6,464 nt of DNA from Chloroflexota bacterium (GTDB lineage: Bacteria > Chloroflexota > Dehalococcoidia > E44-bin15), in NCBI GenBank assembly GCA_015222405.1, contig JADFVG010000211.1, positions 1 to 6,464 on the forward strand. The letters run 5' to 3'. Below are positions 1-6,243 of this stretch, in pieces. Numbering within the stretch: the first letter of the stretch is position 1; every line of letters begins with the position of its first letter. A program made the translations under genes and the position numbers. The notes beneath the pieces were generated by a model that was not told where the DNA came from, did not search any database, and saw nothing but the letters and a program-made list of their open reading frames with translations.

Positions 1-288
1 GACCCTGATGAGGCGGCGCGACTGCTCAAAAGGTTCATCTTAGATGAGCTGGTGCAAATTCAAAGGCTGCCCCCTCGCACCCTGGTCAGGGATCGCTATC
101 ACAAGTTTCGCCACATGGGGCGCTACAGCTCCCGCATTAGGGTGGCCATCTCCAGGGAGAGGGCTCAAATTCAAGAATATCTCTCCGGCAGGCTTGAGGA
201 GCTGAAGGAATTCCTGCCCTCCAGGGCGGAGGAGGTTCCCCTGGAGAAGGAAGAACCCTCTTCGGAGCAGCCCGAAAGCAAGGAATGA
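1..288 (+). CDS. accA: Acetyl-CoA carboxylase carboxyltransferase subunit alpha, C-terminal fragment
   Basis: The reading frame is open from the first base and ends at TGA 286-288, giving the last 95 residues of a gene that begins outside the window. AccA forms, with AccD, the carboxyltransferase that moves CO2 from carboxybiotin to acetyl-CoA, the first committed step of fatty acid synthesis in the cytoplasm. The visible part matches the AccA C-terminus: an amphipathic helix (LLKRFILDELVQIQ, residues 8-21), then the terminal R-Y-x-K-F-R-x-M-G signature (residues 32-40). Most AccA proteins end soon after this signature. Here about 55 more residues follow, with a strongly Glu-rich, highly charged end of no recognised function. 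An internal GTG at 52 is not taken as the start because homology continues upstream of it. The catalytic crotonase-like core is outside the window, so the call rests on a short stretch. An AccD-AccA fusion cannot be excluded. Confidence 0.75.
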   Translation, partial: DPDEAARLLKRFILDELVQIQRLPPRTLVRDRYHKFRHMGRYSSRIRVAISRERAQIQEYLSGRLEELKEFLPSRAEEVPLEKEEPSSEQPESKE

Positions 289-290
289 AT

Positions 291-311
291 TTCTCCTTTA
301 ATAAGGTAGAA
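291..311. terminator. Weak hairpin between convergent genes
   Basis: The 31-bp gap between the accA stop and the PD40 gene stop can fold into an 8-bp stem. TTCT pairs with AGAA and CCTT pairs with AAGG, with one bulged T at 307 and a TAAT loop at 299-302. Its place between two convergent stop codons suits a bidirectional terminator. However, the stem has only three G-C pairs and no T-run follows on either strand, so it does not meet the usual intrinsic-terminator pattern. Low confidence. Confidence 0.25.
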
Positions 312-319
312 TACTCATC

Positions 320-1318
320 CTAAGGCGACCACGAGGGGTTCCAATCATCAGCGGAGTTACTCGTGAGACGGGTCTGATTGGAGCCATCGGCGTCCATCAT
401 GTAGATTTCCCAGTTGCCATCACGGTCAGAGACAAAGGCGATCCTGCTCCCGTCTGGCGACCACGATGGGGCCAAATCGCTGGCCAAGTTGTTGGTGAGG
501 TTGGTCTGGTTGGAGCCATCGGCATCCATGACGTAGATTTCACTTAAAGAGAGGAAGGCGATCCTGCTCCCGTCCGGCGACCACGATGGGGATGCATCGC
601 TAGCCGGGCTGTTGGTGAGGTTGATCGGGTTTGAACCGTCGGCCTCTATCACGTAGATCTCAAAGTTGCCGTCACGATCGGAGTGGAAGGCAATCTTGCT
701 TCCGTCCGACGACCATGAGGGGGCCAAATCGCTAGCTGGGCTGTTGGTGAGGTTGATCTGGTTTGAACCGTCGGCCTCCACCACGTAGACTTCCGAGTTG
801 TCGTCACGCTCAGAGACAAAGGCGATCTTGCTTCCGTCCGGCGACCACGATGGGGATTGGTCCTTAGCCGGGTTGTTGGTGAGGTTGGTCTGGTTGGAGC
901 CGTTGGCGTCCATCACGTAGATTTCATCGTTGCCGTCACGGCTGGAGACAAAGGCGATCCTGCTCCCGTCCGGCGACCACGATAGCTGAAACTCCCTGGC
1001 CGGGTTTCTGGTGAGATTGGTCGGCTCGGAGCCGTCGGTGTCCATGACGTAGATCTCAGACTGGCCATCACGGCTAGATTGGAAGGCGATCCTGGTGCTG
1101 TGCGGCGACCACGATGGGATCAAATCGCTAAGCCGGTTGTTGGTGAGGTTGATCTGGTTAGAGCCGTCGGCATCCATAACGTAGACCTCAGGGTTGCCGT
1201 CACGGTAAGAGACAAAGGCGATCTTGCCTTGTGCTGGGGCTCCACCTCCGCAGCAGGAAAAACCGGACAATGCCACAATGCACAAAATGATGACGGTTAC
1301 AATTCCTTTGGCTCTCAT
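320..1318 (-). CDS. Secreted PD40/TolB-like seven-bladed beta-propeller lipoprotein
   Basis: The 332-residue protein starts with a signal peptide: MRAK, then a hydrophobic core at residues 6-21. Cys22-Cys23 and a Gly-rich linker follow, so it is probably a lipoprotein, although Gly-Phe-Ser before Cys22 is a poor lipobox. From residue 32 to the end it consists only of PD40 (WD40-like) repeats starting at residues 32, 76, 120, 164, 208, 252 and 292. Each is 44 residues with the pattern IAFxSxRDGNxEIYVMDADGS, then NLTNN, then PSWSPDGS. Repeat 6 is four residues shorter. The protein stops at PSWSP, and the N-terminal IAFVS strand can complete the last blade, so seven blades with Velcro closure is plausible and the end need not be a truncation. 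Such propellers resemble the TolB C-terminal domain and usually bind proteins or ligands outside the cytoplasmic membrane. No TolB N-terminal domain is present, so the role is unknown. The ATG has a good upstream GAGGA. Confidence 0.85.
   Translation of the reverse strand: MRAKGIVTVIILCIVALSGFSCCGGGAPAQGKIAFVSYRDGNPEVYVMDADGSNQINLTNNRLSDLIPSWSPHSTRIAFQSSRDGQSEIYVMDTDGSEPTNLTRNPAREFQLSWSPDGSRIAFVSSRDGNDEIYVMDANGSNQTNLTNNPAKDQSPSWSPDGSKIAFVSERDDNSEVYVVEADGSNQINLTNSPASDLAPSWSSDGSKIAFHSDRDGNFEIYVIEADGSNPINLTNSPASDASPSWSPDGSRIAFLSLSEIYVMDADGSNQTNLTNNLASDLAPSWSPDGSRIAFVSDRDGNWEIYMMDADGSNQTRLTSNSADDWNPSWSP
323..1225 (-). repeat. Tandem array of seven 132-bp coding repeats
   Basis: The body of the PD40 gene is a head-to-tail array. 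The conserved plus-strand word CGACCA (encoding the WSP part of PSWSPDGS) recurs at 326, 458, 578, 710, 842, 974 and 1106. The spacing is exactly 132 bp except for one 120-bp interval (458 to 578), where repeat 6 has lost four codons in frame after IAFLS. Neighbouring units share long near-identical stretches at the DNA level, which points to recent duplication or gene conversion within the array. Confidence 0.9.
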
Positions 1319-1326
1319 ATATCATA

Positions 1327-1331
1327 TCCTC
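1327..1331 (-). promoter_or_regulatory. Ribosome binding site of the PD40 lipoprotein gene
   Basis: On the minus strand GAGGA lies 8 bases before the ATG at 1318. It supports this start, which is also the only one that keeps the full signal peptide. Confidence 0.7.
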
Positions 1332-1332
1332 A

Positions 1333-1348
1333 TTGCTTGGCCGAGCAA
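1333..1348. promoter_or_regulatory. 16-bp imperfect palindrome upstream of the PD40 gene
   Basis: TTGCTTGGCCGAGCAA is symmetric at seven of its eight base-pair positions around a central GGCC. It ends two bases before the ribosome binding site of the PD40 gene, in the 92-bp gap after the radical SAM gene. It could be an operator or a small hairpin in the 5' leader. It has no T-run, so it is not a standard terminator. No matching second copy was seen in the window. Confidence 0.25.
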
Positions 1349-1410
1349 GTAGCAAGAGACCGGCACCCTGCACATGTGGTGTCCACTACTAACGCCGAAT
1401 GAAGGTCAAT

Positions 1411-2724
1411 TCATGGCGGCATCAACCCTAGCCTCGCCAATTTGGTGATAGTAAACCAGTTCTCATGGGGCTCGCATTGCCTGTCGAGCCACTCCGTGAA
1501 GTCTTCCCCCAGGTCCTTGGAGAGGTAGAAGGTTGGCGAAAGCATATCGTGGTTCTCTTGGAGCACGCTTTCCTGCTTTGCCTGCCGCTCCAACTCGGTG
1601 CCTTTGAAGACCCTGATCCCGGTGCGAAAGAAGACCGGCTGGGGCACCTTTTGGAGAAAATCAATGGTCTCCTGAGCAGTATCCAGGTTTTCTCCGGGAC
1701 CGCCGAAAAGGACCCAGTAGGCAAAGCGGATCTTGGCCTCGGTGAGCAGTTTGGCCGCGGTGACAATGTCCTCCTTGTCAAAGCCCTTTCGATAGCTCCG
1801 AAGCATCTTTTCTGATGCGGTATCAATGCCGAGGGCGATGTTTCGGCAACCTGCCTCTTTCATAGCGGTCACCAGTTCCTGTGAAACGGCCACCGGGTTA
1901 ATATCTGCTGCCCACCTTACGTCGAGCTTTCTTTCTCTGAGTTCCTGGCATATTGCGAGGGCATGGTCTGGAGGGAAGTTGAACACGCCATCGGTGAAAA
2001 AGAATCTCCGGATACCGTGCTCTTTGGCCATAAACTCCATCTCATCAACCACCAGCTTGGGGGCTCTCGGCCGGCATCCCTCCTTATCGGCTCCATCGGG
2101 GCAGAAGGAGCAAGCCAGGTCGCAGCCTCTCTTCCCCTCAATGGGCAGGGCGGGGACCTGAGCCAGATACCGCTGAAGGTCCAGGAGGTCATAGGTGGGG
2201 AAGGGCAAGGCAGCAAAATCCATGATCTTGGCTGCGGGGCTTACTACCACCTTTTTGTCGTCCCAGTAGCAAATTCCGGGGATGGAGCCCAACTCCCCTT
2301 CGCCTTGGAGATATCGGATGAAGAGCGGGAAGGCAGTTTCACCATCTCCGGCAATTCCGTAGGGTAGCTCAAGGTATCTCAAGAGCTCTTCGGGGAAAAG
2401 GGCGAAGGCAGCACCCCCGATGATTATCTCTGCCGGGCTGTGCTTTTTGACTGTTTCCACAATGCTCTTGGTATCCTCGAGATAGGAGCGGCAGTGAAAG
2501 AGTTCATTGTTTTCTGTGTTCCGCAGGGAGATGCCGACCAGTTCCGGGGCATATCTTTCCAGGTGGGCGATGACCGCTTCCTCTATCCTTGGTTCAAAGC
2601 AGAGGTCGAGGATCTCGACCTGATGTCCCTGCTCCCTCAGTGCGGCGGCAATGCAGGCGGGACCGATGGGGATGGCGACCTGGGGGAATTGCTCCCGATT
2701 GGTGGAGATGATGGATACCTTCAC
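1411..2724 (-). CDS. B12-binding-domain radical SAM protein
   Basis: The 437-residue cytoplasmic enzyme has the two-domain plan of cobalamin-binding-domain radical SAM proteins. Residues 1 to about 165 form the Rossmann-like B12-binding part: MKVSIIST strand, GPACIAAALREQGHQVEILDL, EIIIGGAAF at 99-107, and GDGETAFP at 126-133. The radical SAM core follows, with the CxxxCxxC cluster motif at Cys201, Cys205 and Cys208, which should bind a [4Fe-4S] cluster that cleaves S-adenosylmethionine. Further core elements are FFFTDGVFNF (241-250), ALGIDTASEKMLR (297-309) and VLFGGPGEN (338-346). Members of this class carry out methylations, ring rearrangements and other radical chemistry; the substrate cannot be read from the sequence. 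The start is GTG, directly after the uvrB TAA with no intervening base, and AAGGG lies 11 bases upstream inside uvrB. Translation is therefore probably coupled to uvrB. A DNA-repair role is not implied by this alone. Confidence 0.88.
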   Translation of the reverse strand: MKVSIISTNREQFPQVAIPIGPACIAAALREQGHQVEILDLCFEPRIEEAVIAHLERYAPELVGISLRNTENNELFHCRSYLEDTKSIVETVKKHSPAEIIIGGAAFALFPEELLRYLELPYGIAGDGETAFPLFIRYLQGEGELGSIPGICYWDDKKVVVSPAAKIMDFAALPFPTYDLLDLQRYLAQVPALPIEGKRGCDLACSFCPDGADKEGCRPRAPKLVVDEMEFMAKEHGIRRFFFTDGVFNFPPDHALAICQELRERKLDVRWAADINPVAVSQELVTAMKEAGCRNIALGIDTASEKMLRSYRKGFDKEDIVTAAKLLTEAKIRFAYWVLFGGPGENLDTAQETIDFLQKVPQPVFFRTGIRVFKGTELERQAKQESVLQENHDMLSPTFYLSKDLGEDFTEWLDRQCEPHENWFTITKLARLGLMPP

Positions 2725-4695
2725 TTATTCCATGTCCCTTCTTAGCTCGATGACGCGGTCCCTTAACAGGGCTGCCTTCTCAAATTCCAGGTTCCTTGCT
2801 GCCGTCTTCATCTGCGATTCCAGGTCCTTGATCAGGCGCAGCATCTCATCCTTGGGGAGAGGGGCAACGGTGTAGGGGGCGTGGGTCTCGGCCACCACAC
2901 GACGCACCCGGTCGGTGATGTCCTTGATTGCCTTCTTGATCCCCTGTGGGGTGATGCCATGCGCTTGGTTATAGGCCGTCTGGATATTGCGGCGGCGCAG
3001 CACTTCATCGATGGCAGCCTGCATCGAGCCGGTGGTGGTGTCGGCATACATGATCACCTGTCCATCGACATGGCGGGCGGCGCGGCCCATGGTCTGTATC
3101 AATGAGTCGCGTGACCGGAGAAAGCCCTCCTTGTCGGCATCTAGGATGGCGACCAGACTCACCTCGGGAAGGTCAAGCCCCTCTCTCAGCAAATTGATGC
3201 CCACCACCACATCGTAGACCCCCAAGCGAAGGTCGCGCAGTATCTCCACCCGCTCCAGGGTGTTGATCTCGGAATGGAGGTAGTGGGTCTTTGTTCCCAT
3301 CTCCTTGAGGTAATCGGCGAGCTCCTCAGCCATCCTCTTGGTCATGGTAGTTACCAGGCAGCGCTCCCCTCGCTCAACGCGCTTCTTTATCTGCTCCATG
3401 AGGTCATCGATCTGGCCCCTGGTGGGCTTGACCTCGATTGAGGGCTCCAGTAGCCCCGTGGGGCGAATGAGTTGCTCTGCGATCTGCTCGCTGTGCTCAT
3501 ATTCGTATGGGCCAGGCGTTGCCGAGACGTAGATCGCCTGGTTTACGTGCTCCTCGAACTCGGAGAAGTTGAGCGGGCGGTTGTCCAGCGCCGATGGCAG
3601 GCGAAACCCATATTCTACAAGGGTCTCCTTCCGCGAGCGGTCGCCGTGATACATCCCCCGTACCTGGGGCAGGGTCATGTGGGACTCATCGATGAACACG
3701 AGGAAGTCTTCGGGGAAGTAGTCGAGCAGTGTCCACGGCGGACTCCCCGGCGCTCTCCGTGACAGGTGGCGGGAGTAGTTCTCCACACCGGCGCAAAATC
3801 CTGCCTCCCTGAGCATCTCGATATCGTAGTTAGTTCTGGCCTCAAGCTTGGCCGCCTCAAGGAGCTTCCCCTGCCCCTTGAGCCACTTTAGCCTCTGCTC
3901 AAGCTCCTTCTCGATGTCAACGATGGCGGCCATGAGCTTATCGTGGGAGGTTACGAAGTGCTTTGCCGGATAGATGTCTATGGATTCCCTCTCCGCCAGA
4001 AGCTCGCCAGTCAGGGGGTCGACCTCCATGATGCGCTCGATCTCATCGCCGAAGAACTCCACCCTCACCGCCACCTCCTCGTAGGCGGGCTGAATCTCCA
4101 GGGTATCGCCCCTGATGCGGAAGCGGCCCCGGGTGAAGTCGATGTCGTTTCTTTCGTACTGCATGTCCACAAGCTGGCGCACGATCTTGTCCCGCTTGCG
4201 CTTCTCGCCCTTCTGGAGGCTGACGACGAAGGCGTGGTACTCCTCGGGGGAGCCGAGGCCATAGATGCACGAGACTGAGGCCACGATGATGACATCCCTC
4301 CTGGTGAACAGCGCCCTGGTCGAGGCGTGGCGCATCTTATCGATCTCCTCGTTGATATCGGTCTCCTTCTCGATATAGGTATCGGTGCGGGGGATATATG
4401 CCTCCGGCTGGTAGTAGTCGTAGTAGCTGACGAAATATTCCACGGCGTTTTCGGGGAAGAACTCTTTAAGCTCGGTGGCGAGCTGGGCGGCGAGGGTCTT
4501 GTTGTGGGACATGACCAGCGCGGGACGGTTTACCCTCTCGATGATGTTGGCCATGGTGAAGGTCTTGCCGCTGCCGGTGACGCCGAGGAGGGTCTGGTGC
4601 TTATGGCCGCGCTCAAGCCCCTCAACCAGTTTTTCGACCGCCTGCGGTTGATCTCCCGTAGGGCGAAAGTCAGAAACGATTTTGAAGGGTGGCAT
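2725..4695 (-). CDS. uvrB: Excinuclease ABC subunit B
   Basis: UvrB is the damage-verifying helicase of nucleotide excision repair. UvrA loads it on damaged DNA, and it then recruits UvrC for the dual incision. The 656-residue protein is complete and close to the usual length. Visible elements in order are: Walker A GVTGSGKT (38-45); the aromatic beta-hairpin YYDYYQPEAYIP (91-102) that inserts between the strands; VASVSCIYGLGSPEEY (138-153); ENYSRHLSRRAPG (305-317); Walker B FIDESH (334-339); VSATPGPYE (390-398); HSEINTLER (474-482); GINLLREGLDLPEVSLVAILDADKEGFLRS, beginning at 499; the arginine-finger motif QTMGRAARH (534-542); and the C-terminal UVR motif (about 620-655) that contacts UvrC. 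No key residue is missing. ATG at 4695 matches the usual N-terminus (MPPFKIVSDFRPTGDQPQA), but no good Shine-Dalgarno precedes it. No LexA-type box was seen in the 44-bp leader. Confidence 0.98.
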   Translation of the reverse strand: MPPFKIVSDFRPTGDQPQAVEKLVEGLERGHKHQTLLGVTGSGKTFTMANIIERVNRPALVMSHNKTLAAQLATELKEFFPENAVEYFVSYYDYYQPEAYIPRTDTYIEKETDINEEIDKMRHASTRALFTRRDVIIVASVSCIYGLGSPEEYHAFVVSLQKGEKRKRDKIVRQLVDMQYERNDIDFTRGRFRIRGDTLEIQPAYEEVAVRVEFFGDEIERIMEVDPLTGELLAERESIDIYPAKHFVTSHDKLMAAIVDIEKELEQRLKWLKGQGKLLEAAKLEARTNYDIEMLREAGFCAGVENYSRHLSRRAPGSPPWTLLDYFPEDFLVFIDESHMTLPQVRGMYHGDRSRKETLVEYGFRLPSALDNRPLNFSEFEEHVNQAIYVSATPGPYEYEHSEQIAEQLIRPTGLLEPSIEVKPTRGQIDDLMEQIKKRVERGERCLVTTMTKRMAEELADYLKEMGTKTHYLHSEINTLERVEILRDLRLGVYDVVVGINLLREGLDLPEVSLVAILDADKEGFLRSRDSLIQTMGRAARHVDGQVIMYADTTTGSMQAAIDEVLRRRNIQTAYNQAHGITPQGIKKAIKDITDRVRRVVAETHAPYTVAPLPKDEMLRLIKDLESQMKTAARNLEFEKAALLRDRVIELRRDME

Positions 4696-4723
4696 GGCTG
4701 ACTCTGTATAGCGCGAACTAATA

Positions 4724-4749
4724 CCTTTACGCTGTTATTTTATTCTCCC
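4724..4749. repeat. Imperfect direct repeat, copy 1 (end of the GHKL gene / uvrB leader)
   Basis: This stretch reads CCTTTAC-g-CTG-TTATTT, then TAT, then T-CTCCC. It aligns with 6239-6267 at 22 of 26 bases, with gaps of two bases and one base. It covers the stop codon of the GHKL-nuclease gene and the start of the spacer before uvrB. Together with copy 2 it brackets the AT-rich gene, the unit being 1515 bp from repeat start to repeat start. It may be a duplication made when the gene was inserted; chance similarity of gene ends remains possible. Confidence 0.45.
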
Positions 4750-6230
4750 AAAAGCGCACTTATGGTTTTGAACTCTAACTTATAATTTTTCCCATTAGCA
4801 TCTTTTCTTTTGTTCCAATAATCAATCATCTGTGTTACCGATGTTGTCGAACCTTTAGCAACTAGACGTCCAAGTTCTGGAGCATGACCATCATTTACGC
4901 GTCCATCCCAATACATGACTAATTGATATACATCCTTAGCTGTTGACTGACCAGCTTTAACCTCATATACGTGCTCTCTATCAGGTGCTATCCTATGCAA
5001 TATATCTATCCTTATTCCAGCACCAGGCCAGGTGGAGTATTCAGTAATTGCGTCGCTTCCTGGAACAATCTCTTCTAGACGTTCCTTAAGCTCCTTTTTG
5101 ATTTCATCCTCTGATCTCAACTTACGGTGAGATGCAGGCTTATAGTCTTTGTGATCCAACATCTCTTTAAGTTTTTGCCAGTACACGTTATCTGCAGCTA
5201 AGCTTGTCTTGTTATTTACAGTTACAAATTTGGCACTCTCTATAATAAGCTCGCCTATGAAGGGATTATGGTCATTGTGCCTGTAGACCTCTGGCCAGAT
5301 CTCGGTCATTTGGTGGGGCAATATCACTCTGTTTCTTACTCTTATGTCAATGCCCTGCGTGCGCAAGTTTTTTTGATAATACATTTTTAAGGGGAAAGGT
5401 TTACCGCTAGAGCCATCTTCTATAACGCTCTCATCTAAAGTTCCCCATGTATACCATGCTTGTTCAGTGTTATTGCCAACTCTGACATCAAACCTTTTAG
5501 AATGTGAGGCGCTGAAAGGTATTTCAATAGTTTTTATACTCTCATCTTGCCAGTCTGAAGTCCCGTCACGCCAGCGAATCCATATTGTATTGCGTGGGTC
5601 TTTTAGATATCCCCTATATTTTACGCCTAGGTGCTCCATTAGTCTTTCAATCAGTGTTTCAAGATAGTTTCCCCGTGGATATAGACTTCTGAAATATGAA
5701 AAAGTGGTCTGCGCATATACCCGCGTTCCAGTATCCCCGCGACACTTTGTCAGATCCTTTAGCCAGTTAGACTCTGTATCTAGTTCCGCTTGCATATTTC
5801 TAGAGAAAGGGCCATGTGCTATATAGTAGTGATTTAGTTGTGATGCTCTCTCATCTCTGGTAAGTATGTGAAAGGGTCTCTCATTCCCCGTAAGAGTACA
5901 AAGGCTGTTTTTCAGACCAAATCCGTGTTCGTTGAGTACCCCTAATTCTGTTCCCTTACCACCCAAACGCAAAACTCGCTGCGTCAGGTCTTCTAAACTT
6001 ATTCCCTTCTCATCATCAGCAACCGTTAAGTGGAGGTCATCACCTTCTTTCTGTATTAGGATCTCGACGGTAAAATACTCCCCACTCTGCGCGCTTATAG
6101 CATTGTCTATAAGCTCGCCTAAACATTGATGAAAATCAAGATTTTGCCTTGCTAACCCTTTATAAAGTAGGATATCGTCTGGTTCAGTATTGATTGGTTG
6201 GGGAAAACCCGCTTCATTTTGGTTTTTCAC
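4740..6230 (-). CDS. GHKL (MutL/MORC-like) ATPase fused to a PD-(D/E)XK nuclease domain
   Basis: The 496-residue protein has no signal peptide or membrane segment. The N-terminal part is a GHKL ATPase: N-box ELIDNAISA (39-47, with Glu39 and Asn43), an atypical G1 box VADDEKGI (70-77), lid/G2 box NEHGFGLKNS (100-109) and GDTGTRVY (165-172). The middle (about 180-355) resembles an S5-type transducer, with NNKTSL (339-344) placed where MutL/MORC relatives have an ATP-contacting lysine. A charged helix (about 366-388) leads to a restriction-endonuclease-like domain with IDIL (Asp409), YEVK (Glu423, Lys425) and a following YQLVMYW helix (435-441, with Gln436). ATP-driven clamp closure with DNA cleavage is inferred, as for MutL/MORC-like ATPases predicted in restriction systems. 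No methyltransferase is visible. GTG at 6230 is chosen because AAAGGAGG ends 5 bases before it. The gene is much AT-richer than both neighbours, suggesting transfer. Confidence 0.85.
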   Translation of the reverse strand: MKNQNEAGFPQPINTEPDDILLYKGLARQNLDFHQCLGELIDNAISAQSGEYFTVEILIQKEGDDLHLTVADDEKGISLEDLTQRVLRLGGKGTELGVLNEHGFGLKNSLCTLTGNERPFHILTRDERASQLNHYYIAHGPFSRNMQAELDTESNWLKDLTKCRGDTGTRVYAQTTFSYFRSLYPRGNYLETLIERLMEHLGVKYRGYLKDPRNTIWIRWRDGTSDWQDESIKTIEIPFSASHSKRFDVRVGNNTEQAWYTWGTLDESVIEDGSSGKPFPLKMYYQKNLRTQGIDIRVRNRVILPHQMTEIWPEVYRHNDHNPFIGELIIESAKFVTVNNKTSLAADNVYWQKLKEMLDHKDYKPASHRKLRSEDEIKKELKERLEEIVPGSDAITEYSTWPGAGIRIDILHRIAPDREHVYEVKAGQSTAKDVYQLVMYWDGRVNDGHAPELGRLVAKGSTTSVTQMIDYWNKRKDANGKNYKLEFKTISALLGE

Positions 6231-6235
6231 CTCTG

Positions 6236-6243
6236 CCTCCTTT
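6236..6243 (-). promoter_or_regulatory. Strong ribosome binding site of the GHKL-nuclease gene
   Basis: AAAGGAGG on the minus strand, with a 5-base spacer, precedes the GTG at 6230. This near-perfect Shine-Dalgarno fixes the non-ATG start. Its 5' half belongs to the direct-repeat copy 2. In copy 1 the matching TAAAGG is not followed by AGG and lies too far from the uvrB ATG to serve it. Confidence 0.85.

Noticed and set aside
323..1225. CRISPR-like array because of regular repeats
   Set aside because: The 132-bp units are contiguous, coding and in frame, with no unique spacers between identical short repeats.
323..1225. Repeated NLT sequons in the propeller as N-glycosylation sites
   Set aside because: The Asn-Leu-Thr is part of the PD40 consensus. 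Nothing else in the window points to a bacterial N-glycosylation system.
1376..1386. GTGG-TGT-CCAC hairpin after the radical SAM gene as a terminator
   Set aside because: Only four base pairs with a three-base loop, and no T-run follows.
1079..1402. 107-codon plus-strand open frame over the start of the PD40 gene and its leader
   Set aside because: It is antisense to the signal peptide and first repeats, its product has no recognisable domain, and the minus-strand frame has clear repeats and a ribosome binding site.
1402..1407. TTGACC on the minus strand as a -35 box for the PD40 gene
   Set aside because: No acceptable -10 hexamer lies 16-18 bases downstream of it.
1963..2367. 134-codon plus-strand open frame opposite the radical SAM gene
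   Set aside because: It is antisense to a clearly coding frame with a B12 domain and the CxxxCxxC motif, and has no domain of its own.
4327..4701. 124-codon plus-strand open frame opposite the N-terminus of uvrB
   Set aside because: It is a shadow of the strongly conserved UvrB frame in GC-rich DNA. Its hydrophobic-looking product is the complement of UvrB codons.
4696..4739. LexA/SOS box in the uvrB leader
   Set aside because: Only isolated half-sites (ATACAG, GAAC) are seen. Neither the CTGT-N8-ACAG nor the GAAC-N4-GTTC pattern is complete.
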